From positions 62,001-126,000 of the forward strand of contig NZ_JBGORW010000009.1 in NCBI RefSeq assembly GCF_041538065.1: DNA of 64,000 nucleotides, given 5' to 3'. Positions 45,867-55,100 of this stretch are shown here, piece by piece. The position numbers and the translations under genes were made by a program. The notes under the pieces were generated by a model. It was not told the DNA's origin. It saw nothing but the letters and a program-made list of their open reading frames with translations, and ran no database searches. The stretch is from Leptotrichia hongkongensis (lineage in GTDB: Bacteria > Fusobacteriota > Fusobacteriia > Fusobacteriales > Leptotrichiaceae). The first letter of the stretch is position 1. Each line of letters starts with the position of its first letter.

Positions 45867-46268
45867 TTATTTTTTCAAGCTTTTCCATTTTTCTCTAGCT
45901 TCAAAAATTGAAAATTCCCTGTCATATTTTATTTCATTTACTTCGTCTTTTATATAAAAAATCTTTTCCAAATCAATTTCATAATCATTAGCAATTGCAA
46001 TAATATAATAAAAAACATCAAATACTTCCTCTTCAATAGTTCCTTTTATGTTTTTCCCATCATATCTCACATTTTTTCTAATATTTTCCGCAAGTTCCCC
46101 AAATTCTTCTATTAATTTCAAAATAAGTCTTTGTCCATTTTCCTTTTTATTCTGCTTAATTTTATTATCCTTTGTTTCATCCAGAGTTCCTTTTTCTATT
46201 CTTTTTATCAAATACTGCACTTCTTTAAGTGTCATATCATCAGTATTTTTATTTTTTTTACTATCCAT
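45867..46268 (-). CDS. MazG-like nucleotide pyrophosphohydrolase
   Basis: 133 residues with the all-alpha NTP pyrophosphatase pattern: LKLIEEFGELAENI (ExxE of the first metal site) and EEEVFDVFYYIIAIANDYEIDLE (ExxD of the second). Members hydrolyse nucleoside triphosphates to monophosphates, often to remove damaged nucleotides or lower ppGpp-related pools. An N-terminal lysine-rich stretch of about 25 residues is inserted between the first helix and the first metal motif. AAGGAGGT precedes ATG. Downstream end is unaccompanied; single-gene unit. Confidence 0.82.
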   Translation of the reverse strand: MDSKKNKNTDDMTLKEVQYLIKRIEKGTLDETKDNKIKQNKKENGQRLILKLIEEFGELAENIRKNVRYDGKNIKGTIEEEVFDVFYYIIAIANDYEIDLEKIFYIKDEVNEIKYDREFSIFEAREKWKSLKK

Positions 46269-46350
46269 AACTCAAATTACCTCCTTCTTTTTATATTTTT
46301 TATTTAACATTATTTTTATTTCTTGAATTTAATTTTTAAAGTTATTTTAA

Positions 46351-46510
46351 GCAAGGGTATCAAACGCTATACCCTTGCATCCCTGCTTCTCGAATTTCAA
46401 TTTTACAGCAAAAGACAAAACTCGCTTTTAACAAAAATTATTTTAATTCCATAAAGTTATTACAAATTCAAATATAATAGAAAAGCTCAAACAAGTTGTC
46501 TTTTACTGAA
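46351..46510 (+). repeat. R2 palindromic element, copy 4 (right half missing)
   Basis: Perfect left hairpin GCAAGGGTAT / ATACCCTTGC (46351-46360, 46369-46378), loop CAAACGCT, followed by CCCTGCTTCTCGAAT, AAACTCGCTTTT and AAAAGCTCAAACAAG. The match fades after the inner core, near 46510, and an R4/R3 compound repeat follows. Whether the right half was lost by that insertion is inferred. Confidence 0.8.
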
Positions 46511-46539
46511 AAATTAAAATCTCGGAAATTTACAATAAA

Positions 46540-46900
46540 TGTTTTAATACTAAATCCCATTTAAACAACGAACTTATTATAATCTATTTTATAAAACCTA
46601 ATATTTTCAAATAATTAAAATATAATTTTCATTTTTTAAACAGAATCTATCATAAACTAATCCGTCGGAGCATTTTTCTGTGCCGGCAAAAATGTTTGAG
46701 CATAGCGAGTTTTTTGCCAGTGCAGAAAAATGTCGTAGACTAGCCATAGGTTATTGCGTAGCAATTCTTGCCACAATTTTAATTATTAGGAGAAACCTTT
46801 ACTGCAAGATAAGGATTTGCGGCAATGAGCAATCCTACGAAAATAAAAAAGAAAAACATAGTAATATAAAAAAATATTTATTAATTAAAATAGCCTATAA
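46540..46900 (-). repeat. R3 palindromic repeat flanked by R4 sequence, copy 2
   Basis: Reverse complement relative of 23340-23745. Large hairpin arms at 46671-46691 (CATTTTTCTGTGCCGGC) and 46711-46732 (GCCAGTGCAGAAAAATG), centre GTTTGAGCATAGCGAG; small hairpin AGGATT/AATCCT near 46812-46836. R4-like sequence occupies 46540-46650. An apparent 94-codon frame at 46680-46964 runs through these hairpins and is not a gene. Confidence 0.7.
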
Positions 46901-46960
46901 TAAATTTTATAAAATAATAAACAATATAAAGTATCATTTATTTTCAAATTTTTTAAAAAA

Positions 46961-48751
46961 TTAGTATTTGAAGATTACGTTTGTAGATTTTGGTTTTCCT
47001 ATTTCTTTTTTCTCTTTCAAATAATCTATAAATATTTTTGTATCACTTAAATGAGTGTCTGTTCCACGTTTTTGAGCAGTGATTTTCCCTAATGTTGTGT
47101 AACCATCTTTTCCTTTGGCTATATAAGAGTTTACAGCTAACATATAGGATTTTTTAGCATCAATTGGTACCCATTTGTTTGCTTTAAAGTCAAATACTTC
47201 TATTTTTTTGACTCTTGTTCCAAGTTTTCCTTCTTTTGTGGCTTCGTATCTGATTCCTGCACCATAAGGGAATGCTCCTGTTGAACCTCCGTTTAGTACA
47301 TAGTCAATCGCATCTTCTAATGTCTGTTTCACTTCTGCACCTGTAATATCAGTTATGAATACTGTATTTGAAGTGAATGGCAATAATGAATATGCTAAAT
47401 CATAAGTGAATACACCAGGATTTAGTGTAATTCTTACATTTCCCGCATTTCCAATCACAAAATCAACATTTCCAGTTCCTGTATTTCTTAACTTATGTAA
47501 AACTGATTCAGCTACAAGAGTTGTTGCGAAAGAACCGTCCTTATTGTGTTCATTTGGTACTCTGTTGTCTGAACCTCCTGGGATTTCTTCTGTAATTTTA
47601 CCAACTGTACGTTTCCCAAGTTCTGTTTTTTCTTTCTGGTATCTTTCAAGAAGTTTTGCTAAAGCTGGATCATTTTTGATGGCAGCTATATTTTTATTAT
47701 TTTTTATTGAACTTAAAATTTCATTTTTTTCTTTTTGATCTAATTGAACTCCTTTTCCTTCAGCATTTTTCACTTCAAAAAAGTCATCTCCAATTAAAAC
47801 TTTTGGAGTTGGAATTAATTCAGTAATTACTCCGTTTTTATCGAATTTTGCCTTCATTTGTCCCAATAAATATGAATAATTCCATGCTTCCGCAATATAA
47901 ACTGGATTTCCATTAGGAGAATTCACTTTTTTAGGATAACTGTCTGCTTCTGGAACTAACCCAAATTGTTCAAATTCTTTTCCTAAAAGATAGTGAGTAT
48001 CCCCAGTTATAATTAAATCTACACCGTCAACTTTTTGTCCAATTTCAACATTTTTTTCATATCCTGCATGAGATAATAATATTATTTTATTTATTCCTTT
48101 ACTTTGTAATTCATTTACGTATTTTCTTGCTGTTTCAATTTCATCTAAAAATTTGATATCGTCTCCAGGACTTGATGATTCCTTAGTCTTTTTCACAACA
48201 TCTATTCCTATAATTCCAATATTCTGACCACCAATATTCTTTATCATATACGGTTTCCATTTTCCTTCCAGAATACTTCCTTTATCAGGAACAACATTGG
48301 CTGAAACTACTGGTATTTTTAAAACATCTAGAAATGATTTCAAAAATTTGTTCCCATCATCAAATTCATGATTTCCCAATGTATAAACGTCAAAATTTAT
48401 TGCATTCATAAGTTCAGCATCGGCTTTTCCTTCAAATAACGTATAATAAAGTGTCCCTGTTACAGCATCTCCTGCGTGTAATACAAGAGTATTTTTATTA
48501 TTCTGTCTAAAATTTTTGATTGCCTGTGCCACTCTTGGCAATCCTCCAATATGTACCGTAACAGTCTTCCCATTAAGTTTAAGAGGCATTTTTTCCTCTT
48601 CAAGATGCGAATGATGGTCATTAATATGAGCCACATTTAGCTCAAATGCTCCAGATGAACTTTGGCTGTTCGCTTTACGACTAGTCTTTGCCTCCAAATT
48701 AGCTGCTGAAAATAGTGCTAATGTCAATCCCAATAATAATAATTTTTTCAT
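46961..48751 (-). CDS. Periplasmic 5'-nucleotidase (NadN/UshA type)
   Basis: 596 residues with a signal peptide (LLLLGLTLALFSAANLEAK). Metallophosphoesterase domain: NVAHINDHHSHLE, LHAGDAVTGTLYYTLFEG, LGNHEFDDGNKFL, LSHAGYEKN, GDTHYLLG. C-terminal domain: FVIGNAGNVRITLNPGVFTYDLAYSLLPF and the substrate-stacking SYIAKGKDGYTTLG. INDHHSHL and the C-terminal segments resemble NadN, which releases NMN/nicotinamide riboside and adenosine from external NAD, though plain 5'-nucleotidase or UDP-sugar hydrolase activity is possible. AAGGAGGAAAA precedes ATG. It could supply nucleosides or NAD precursors from the surroundings. Single-gene unit between an R3 repeat and a small basic protein gene. Confidence 0.9.
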   Translation of the reverse strand: MKKLLLLGLTLALFSAANLEAKTSRKANSQSSSGAFELNVAHINDHHSHLEEEKMPLKLNGKTVTVHIGGLPRVAQAIKNFRQNNKNTLVLHAGDAVTGTLYYTLFEGKADAELMNAINFDVYTLGNHEFDDGNKFLKSFLDVLKIPVVSANVVPDKGSILEGKWKPYMIKNIGGQNIGIIGIDVVKKTKESSSPGDDIKFLDEIETARKYVNELQSKGINKIILLSHAGYEKNVEIGQKVDGVDLIITGDTHYLLGKEFEQFGLVPEADSYPKKVNSPNGNPVYIAEAWNYSYLLGQMKAKFDKNGVITELIPTPKVLIGDDFFEVKNAEGKGVQLDQKEKNEILSSIKNNKNIAAIKNDPALAKLLERYQKEKTELGKRTVGKITEEIPGGSDNRVPNEHNKDGSFATTLVAESVLHKLRNTGTGNVDFVIGNAGNVRITLNPGVFTYDLAYSLLPFTSNTVFITDITGAEVKQTLEDAIDYVLNGGSTGAFPYGAGIRYEATKEGKLGTRVKKIEVFDFKANKWVPIDAKKSYMLAVNSYIAKGKDGYTTLGKITAQKRGTDTHLSDTKIFIDYLKEKKEIGKPKSTNVIFKY

Positions 48752-48953
48752 AATTTTTCCTCCTTAAAAAAAGTTATATTTATTAATATAATTATAACTT
48801 GATTTCCAAAAAAAAACACTAAAAAAAATAAAATTTTTAAAAAACATAAATTTCAAATAGATTTTACAATATTTTAAAATAAAATAATGTTATAATTCCT
48901 TAGATAATTTTTTTAAATTATCAAAAAAGAATTTTTGTAAAGGAGAAAAGAAA

Positions 48954-49202
48954 ATGAATATTAAAAATTTTATGAAAAAACTAATTTTAATTTTAGGAAT
49001 ACTTGGAATTTCAGTTACTTCATTTGCAGCAACTAGAAGAAATAACAGGGTTGTATACGTAAAAAGAGAACCTTCTCGTAGAATAATAAGAAGAAGATAC
49101 ATCTTTGTAAGAGTTCCAAGAAGAAAAAAAGTTGTATATGTGAAAAAAGAGCCTTCTCGTAGACAAAGACGTGCAAGAATAGCTGCTGGAAGAAGAAGAT
49201 AG
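48954..49202 (+). CDS. Small exported, highly basic protein with internal repeat
   Basis: 82 residues: a signal peptide (FMKKLILILGILGISVTSFAA), then a mature part of about 56 residues of which nearly half are Arg or Lys. The unit VVYVKREPSRR occurs twice (VVYVKREPSRRIIRRRY and VVYVKKEPSRRQRRAR), separated by VRVPRRKK. AAAGGAG precedes the first ATG; a second ATG six codons on would also leave a signal peptide. No family recognised. Such a charge suggests binding to nucleic acid, LPS or peptidoglycan, or antimicrobial use; all are guesses. Own terminator follows. Confidence 0.7.
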   Translation: MNIKNFMKKLILILGILGISVTSFAATRRNNRVVYVKREPSRRIIRRRYIFVRVPRRKKVVYVKKEPSRRQRRARIAAGRRR

Positions 49203-49262
49203 ATTTAACTTAGTAAGGCATTTTGTTTGTTTATAATTTGAAAAAATTTAATATTTTAAAAC

Positions 49263-49310
49263 ACAAGGGGCTTCAATTCTCTCTTATGAACTGTACCCCT
49301 TGTTTTTTAT
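49263..49310 (+). terminator. Intrinsic terminator of the small basic protein gene
   Basis: ACAAGGGG pairs with CCCCTTGT (8 bp, 25-nt loop), then TTTTTT. Convergent gene ends at 49323, so it may serve both. Confidence 0.75.
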
Positions 49311-49322
49311 TGCTATTTGTTT

Positions 49323-50240
49323 TTAGTTCTTAATTTTAATTTGTTTAAGAAGATTATACAAAATTCCTAAAATTATACTTATTCCAATTGTCATTACTGA
49401 TTTAAAAATCATTTCATCGCTTATCTTTATAACAAAATGAAGCACTATAAGATGAACTAGGAATGCAAAATATGTAGAATCTGCCACTATTTTTATAATC
49501 CTGTCTCTTTTAGAAAAGTTAAATTTACACCAAAATACAAAAAAGGAAAGCGTCATAATAAATGTTCCTAGTGAATTTTTATCAAAAAAATCAGATACAC
49601 GTTTTCCTGTTACTGCTAAAACATATTTAGTAGATAAAAAACTTAGCAAGAATCCTAAAGCATAGATAACTATTATTAAAATAAATGATGCCCTTTTTAC
49701 TTTATTGTCGTATTTCTTTACAAAATACCCTAAAATATAATACCCAATAAAGCCTGTCAATGGAAAATTAGAAAATGGAATTTCAGCAAGATTAAAATAT
49801 CGTAAATACGGATTTAAAATATTGCACAAAAACCAGAGAAAAACTACAAAAAGAGTCTCTTTTTCTGCATATTTCAACACCTTTTGCAACCACGGCGTAA
49901 GAAGATACAGCCCCAGTATCATATAAATATACCAAAAATGCGATGCTGAAATCGCTTTCCCTTTCAAAACTGGTATAATCGGAATTTTTCCAAAATAAAT
50001 ATATATAATATTAAATACTAAAAAAAGTGGTAAAATATTTAAAATCCTTTTTTTAAAAAATACTATTGTCTCTTCGGTTTTATCAAGCAGCAAATATCCA
50101 CTAATCATAATAAACAAATTAACCCCAATCGAAATAATTGCATAACCTCCCATCCATACATCTACTCCAAACTGCCTATTTAAAGTATGTAAAAACACAA
50201 TAAAAACAAATGCAAAAATTCTTATAATATCAATTGCCAT
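49323..50240 (-). CDS. Acyltransferase family 3 membrane protein
   Basis: 305 residues, about ten membrane spans. IDIIRIFAFVFIVFLHTL holds the conserved first-helix His of the acyltransferase-3 family, followed by SIGVNLFIMISGYLLL and the SHFWYIYMILGLYLLTPWLQ segment. Such proteins transfer acetyl or similar groups to surface sugars. The target here (LPS, polysaccharide or peptidoglycan) cannot be told as no glycan cluster adjoins. GGAGAATA precedes ATG. Single-gene unit. Confidence 0.88.
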   Translation of the reverse strand: MAIDIIRIFAFVFIVFLHTLNRQFGVDVWMGGYAIISIGVNLFIMISGYLLLDKTEETIVFFKKRILNILPLFLVFNIIYIYFGKIPIIPVLKGKAISASHFWYIYMILGLYLLTPWLQKVLKYAEKETLFVVFLWFLCNILNPYLRYFNLAEIPFSNFPLTGFIGYYILGYFVKKYDNKVKRASFILIIVIYALGFLLSFLSTKYVLAVTGKRVSDFFDKNSLGTFIMTLSFFVFWCKFNFSKRDRIIKIVADSTYFAFLVHLIVLHFVIKISDEMIFKSVMTIGISIILGILYNLLKQIKIKN

Positions 50241-50498
50241 CCTATTTTATTCTCCTTTTTTCTAAATTATAAAAAAATTCTAAGTTTTTGTCAATATATG
50301 CTCAATCCTTTTAATTTTCAAATGATAAATTTCATTTTAATCAATAAAATTAAACTAAAAAATAGAATTAAAAAAATTTTTTGAAAAGAAATTTAAATAA
50401 AGACTATGAAAATTAAAAAAAATATGCTATACTTAATAAAGGAAAGTATAATTTAAATATAATAAAAAATATAAATAAAAAAGGAAAAGAGGTTTAAT

Positions 50499-51026
50499 AT
50501 GGAGAAAAAATCAAAAATAACTGCAATGCTATCTGTATTATTAGTTTCTGCTCCAACTACAGCTAAGAAAATCACAACATCAAACCTACGTGACAATGCG
50601 ATGAGAACAACTGCAATTGAAGTTGATGAAGCAAATATAGATAATATTGAAGCAGAAGCATCAAAAAATCAAAAAGAATCTGATATTGTTGTATTAGATG
50701 CAAATAAATTAAAATTTGATTTTAATAGTGCTACAATAAAAGATGAATACAATTCTGTACTAGAAAAACTTAAAAACTATATTGAGGCTAAAAATCACAA
50801 AATCTCAATTACTGGTTATACTGATTCTAAAGGAACTAAGGAATATAATAAAGAATTGTCACTACGAAGAGCTGAAAGTCTTGAAGAAAAATTAATCGAA
50901 TTAGGACTCTCTCCTGATAAAATTGTTGAAACAAAAGGAAATGGAGATAATAATCCAGTAGCTTCAAATGATACAGAGGAAGGAAGAGCTGCGAATAGAC
51001 GTATTGAAGTTCAATTTATAAATTAA
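50499..51026 (+). CDS. OmpA-family peptidoglycan-binding protein
   Basis: 175 residues. N-terminal segment KITAMLSVLLVSAPTTA is a weak signal peptide; residues ~65-175 form the OmpA C-terminal domain: LKFDFNSATIKDEYNSVLEKL, ISITGYTDSKGTKEYNKELSLRRAESL, and GNGDNNPVASNDTEEGRAANRRIEV with the Asp and Arg that bind diaminopimelate. There is no beta-barrel or lipobox, so it would be periplasmic, bound to the wall, and perhaps to an outer-membrane partner. AAGAGG precedes ATG. Single-gene unit. Confidence 0.88.
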   Translation: MEKKSKITAMLSVLLVSAPTTAKKITTSNLRDNAMRTTAIEVDEANIDNIEAEASKNQKESDIVVLDANKLKFDFNSATIKDEYNSVLEKLKNYIEAKNHKISITGYTDSKGTKEYNKELSLRRAESLEEKLIELGLSPDKIVETKGNGDNNPVASNDTEEGRAANRRIEVQFIN

Positions 51027-51057
51027 AATTTGTATAAATTTTAAAATATATTGTAAT

Positions 51058-51088
51058 AAAAAGCCCAGTATTTTTACTCGGCTTTTTT
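51058..51088. terminator. Bidirectional terminator between ompA-like gene and cutC
   Basis: AAAAAGCC pairs with GGCTTTTT, with inner AGTA/TACT after one mismatch. T-runs on both sides serve the two convergent genes. Confidence 0.85.
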
Positions 51089-51101
51089 ATATTTCATTAT
51101 T

Positions 51102-51866
51102 TTAATTAATAGTCTTTTTTAGGTATTCAGATACTTCCTGTACTATTTTTTCGTCAGTTTCTAGAATTTCAAATTCACTAAACCCTTTTATTCCCATATT
51201 TATATCCTGTTTTTTATATTCCATGTCACTCTTTCTTACTTTTTTTCCAGAAAAATGAAAATTATTTGCACCTGTAAAATTTTTTATTTCCCCAATATTT
51301 AAAATATTTAATCCTGCTCCAACAATTATTTCGATTTTATTTTTATTATCTTTATTTGAAAGCTCAATTAATTTTTTTAATAATTGTTTACCTTTTAGGC
51401 AATTTTCTTCCTGTCCTGATGTTAATATAGCCTTCACCCCTATTTTTTTTAATTCATCAAATGCCTCTACTGGATTTTTACATACATCAAATGCCCTATG
51501 AAAAGTTACTGGAATATTTTGTGCTTCAGAAATAAAACTTTTCATATTTTCCAAATCTATTTCTCCTTCTTTAGTCAAAATTCCCACAACTATCCCATCC
51601 GCTCCCATTTCTCTAAACATTCTTATTTCATTTTTTATAATTTCAATTTCATATTTAGAATACAAAAAATCACCAAATCTCGGTCTTATCAATACATTTA
51701 TTGGAATATTCACATTTTTACGCACTTCTTCAAATAAACTCTTTGTAGGTGTAGTTCCTCCAATTATCAAGTTGCTGCAAAGCTCCAGTCTTGTAGCTCC
51801 GCCTTTTTGAGCATTTATTGCAGATTCCACACTATCCACACATATTTCAAGAGTATACTTATTCAT
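51102..51866 (-). CDS. cutC: CutC family protein
   Basis: 254 residues from the ATG at 51866, nine bases after AGGAG; an ATG three codons earlier is too close to it. TIM-barrel protein with CutC hallmarks: LEICVDSVESAINAQKGGATRLELCSNL, GGTTPTKSLFEEV, NVLIRPRFGDFLYSKYEIEII, GADGIVVGILTKEGEIDLE, VTFHRAFDVC and ILTSGQEE. Long annotated in copper homeostasis, but the function is debated and an enzyme role is likely. Single-gene unit. Confidence 0.92.
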   Translation of the reverse strand: MNKYTLEICVDSVESAINAQKGGATRLELCSNLIIGGTTPTKSLFEEVRKNVNIPINVLIRPRFGDFLYSKYEIEIIKNEIRMFREMGADGIVVGILTKEGEIDLENMKSFISEAQNIPVTFHRAFDVCKNPVEAFDELKKIGVKAILTSGQEENCLKGKQLLKKLIELSNKDNKNKIEIIVGAGLNILNIGEIKNFTGANNFHFSGKKVRKSDMEYKKQDINMGIKGFSEFEILETDEKIVQEVSEYLKKTIN

Positions 51867-51964
51867 TTTTCTCATCTCCTATAGTTACATAATATATAAC
51901 AATTCTAATTTAAAATAAAAGGTTAAAATTATCTATAACCAATCTACTAATTTTTATATGCTTT

Positions 51965-52070
51965 TATAGTAAAACTTATTTAAAACCAAACTCAAAAGCT
52001 ATGACTATTTTACTTAAACCTTAAATTTATATAATTTTAGCAGTTTAATTTAAAATAGGTTTGAGTATAT
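51965..52070 (-). repeat. R1 dispersed intergenic repeat, copy 5
   Basis: Reversed orientation, almost base for base the same as copy 1 (1648): begins TATAGTAAAACTTATTTAAA and ends GGTTTGAGTATAT. Lies between the cutC promoter region and the lptD terminator. Confidence 0.85.
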
Positions 52071-52114
52071 TTTGACTTTTAAGCAGATTGAATATAAATA
52101 TTAAAATTTAAATA

Positions 52115-52159
52115 TGAAAAAACATTAGAAAATACTAGTTTACCAATATTTCTAATGTT
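52115..52159 (-). terminator. Intrinsic terminator of lptD
   Basis: On the minus strand AACATTAGAAATA pairs with TATTTTCTAATGTT (13 bp, one bulge), then TTTTTT. Confidence 0.8.
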
Positions 52160-52178
52160 CACTTCATTGTTTAATTCT

Positions 52179-55100
52179 TTATAATCCTGCTCCGAATTCA
52201 AATCCTTTTCCAGAATATTTAAACTGTGCATTCTTTTCTGGGAATGGTGTTACTCCAAATTTTAATGAAACTACTGGATAATAACCTAATTTTTTATTAC
52301 TTGGCTTATCCCACTTCATTCCTGCTCCAATTTCCCATTCTACATTTTCAAATCTATGAGATAAAGTTGCCATTCCTAAAGTTATTTTGTTAACTTTTCT
52401 TGCATACCATGAACTTTCATAAATTTCAGGATCGGAAGCTTTTGAAGCTCCATTTTGTACATATTGAATTTTTCCTCCAACCCACCATGGTTTATCAGGG
52501 TCATTCGAAAACATATATTTTCCTTCAAATTCATGTTTTCTAAAGTCAAATGTACTATTACGAGTTGCATTATTTCTATAAATTCTGTCAGGCCGTTCCA
52601 TTATGAAAGCATATCTTACAAACATTTTTTCTAGATATCCTGCTTCCACTTTAAAGGTTAAGTCATTAATTCTGTTAAATCCTTTCATTCCACTAGGATT
52701 AGCAGCATCAGAGCCGTCTATTTGCATATCCATTCCAATTTGGAAATATTTTTTATGACTTCTTAAATTTTGAAGTTTTGCATTAAAATCATTTAAGCTA
52801 AATTTATTTTGACGATAATTTTCTTCTTCTACATAACTCTTGTATGCTTCTTCTTCCTCACTGCTCAAAAATAATCTATCATCACTATTTACCAGAATTT
52901 TATCAATTGAATTTTTGTTGGCATTATTAATAGAAAATTCTTGCGTGTTTGAATTTCTTACCATATTTGTACTTTTTATCTGATTTTCAGTTGTCTCAAT
53001 TTCAGCTTCTCTATTATTTTCTTTTTCTTTTTTCTCTAAATCAGCTGCATATCTTGGTTTTGCATTATTTTCATATTTATACAAAAAACCAATTGTCGTA
53101 TAGTCATTTCCACGAATATATCTGTCATCTGAAGTAATAATTGGAGTATTATTAAGATCTCTGTATATTTTTTTACCAAATCCAAAATTTATTCTAAAAT
53201 AGTGATCTGATTCAAATTTCTTATTTTTCATTTTTGAAGTATCGTAAACAAATCCCAATCTATGATAATTAGTTTTTAATTTTAATGCAGGCAATCCAAA
53301 AGTTGCCACATTTCCATAAATATCATTTGCTTTATTTACTGAATTTGTATATTCAAATCCCCATTCATTAAAGTTTACTCCAAAAGTTCTTTCCTTTAAA
53401 GATTCCTTATAAACTTTCTGATTCCATCCAAGACTTGTGTTATATGGAAATAACTGTTTATTTTTATCTGCGAATCTATATAAAAAATTATCCCCAGCAT
53501 CTGACACATATCCATATTGAATTTCTCTATTAAAATTCCTATCAGATTTAAAATCCTTAAATTCATAGTTTTCATTATTTTCAAAATCAAAACTTACAAA
53601 TCTTTTATTTGCAATATCAGCCTTAAAATAATTTCTAACATATCTATTCTTTAGCCAATCATCTTTAAAATGTCTATCGTCTCTCATTGTCAAGTTATAA
53701 TTAAATGTTACATTTCCAATTTGATATTTAAAATCATCTCTCAGTCCCAGTGCATTTGTTGGAACTTCTACAATGTCAAAGCCATCATACATTGCTCCTC
53801 CAGCTGTTGTTCTTTGGAAAGTAACTGTTGCATCATTTGTAACTTTTACATCATATTTATTATTTTTTTTCGATGTATTATCAAATAATGTAGTGTATAG
53901 TCTAGTGTCAAGAGTAAAAATTCGCATTGATGGACTTTGCTTTATAGCCTTCCCACTTGCATCTCTTGCAACTTTATAGCCAGTCTGTGAATCTAAATCT
54001 TCGACTTTTCGTCCATTTCTAAATTCAGGAACTCCTAAACTGCTATAATCACGATTTTCAAATGCTAAATTATAACCAATAAACGAATTTTTTAATGGTA
54101 TGTCGATTCTATCATTACCTACATTAAATCTTTGAGATTTATATTTTTCATAAAGTATTTTTTTAGGACGACGAATTATTTCATTATCTTGATATATTTT
54201 ATAAATTCTACTTTCATCAGTTGTTGCAGAATTTAAGAATAATGAATTATAATTTTCGTTATCACGTGTGTAATCATACTCGTATTCTTTTTTTCTTATA
54301 TCAACTTGCTTTACTTGTGCACCGAAATAAAGAGTATTTGTCAAGTTTTGGTAACCTGTCTTAGGCTGGTATCCAAAGAAATCACTTTCTCTAAATGGAT
54401 AATAGTTTCCAAAAGTTAATCCCCATTCTTTTCTTTTGTCATATGCAATATTCTGAACCCAGTGAACTGTGTTATCTTCACCTCGGTCACGCATTCCAAG
54501 AAGTTCTCCGTATTCATCCTTATCAGAATCTAGATAATCCAATTTTATTTTCGGTCCTCTAAAATCGATTTCATAACTTCTTTTTTTTCTATAAGAATTC
54601 AAATCTCCAATATATCCTGGATTAATATCACGAAAATCCTCATTGTCAATTGTTATTGCAACATTTGAATTACCATTTGTATATTTTATGCTTCTATATA
54701 AATCAACATCTGTTTTTCGTGGATCTAAGTTATCATCTTCTACAATTTTGTCATTTATCTCCGTCAGGGCTTTAAGTGCATGCTTATTTTGTGTCCAGTA
54801 ATATTTTGCATTAAATTCACCATTTTGTCCAAGTTCCTGATTGATATTAAAATCCCAGAATCCAATATAGGTATATTTATCTACATAATCTGTATAATCA
54901 TCCTTTAATTCATTTCCATTAATAGCATACATAAGATTGGTTGTAATATTTTGATAATTTAGATTCCATATTCCGTAACCTGCATCATAAAATTTTCTAT
55001 CTTCCTTAGCTTTTTTTGGAGTATTTACAACCTTATGATTCCATTTGAAATCCCATTCTTTCCTATGATTTCCAATTGGAACTACAAATCTGTTTACAAA

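Noticed and set aside
46680..46964. A 94-codon open frame on the plus strand
   Set aside because: It runs through the R3 hairpins and shares its sequence with the other R3 copy, has no ribosome binding site, and its product has no protein-like pattern.
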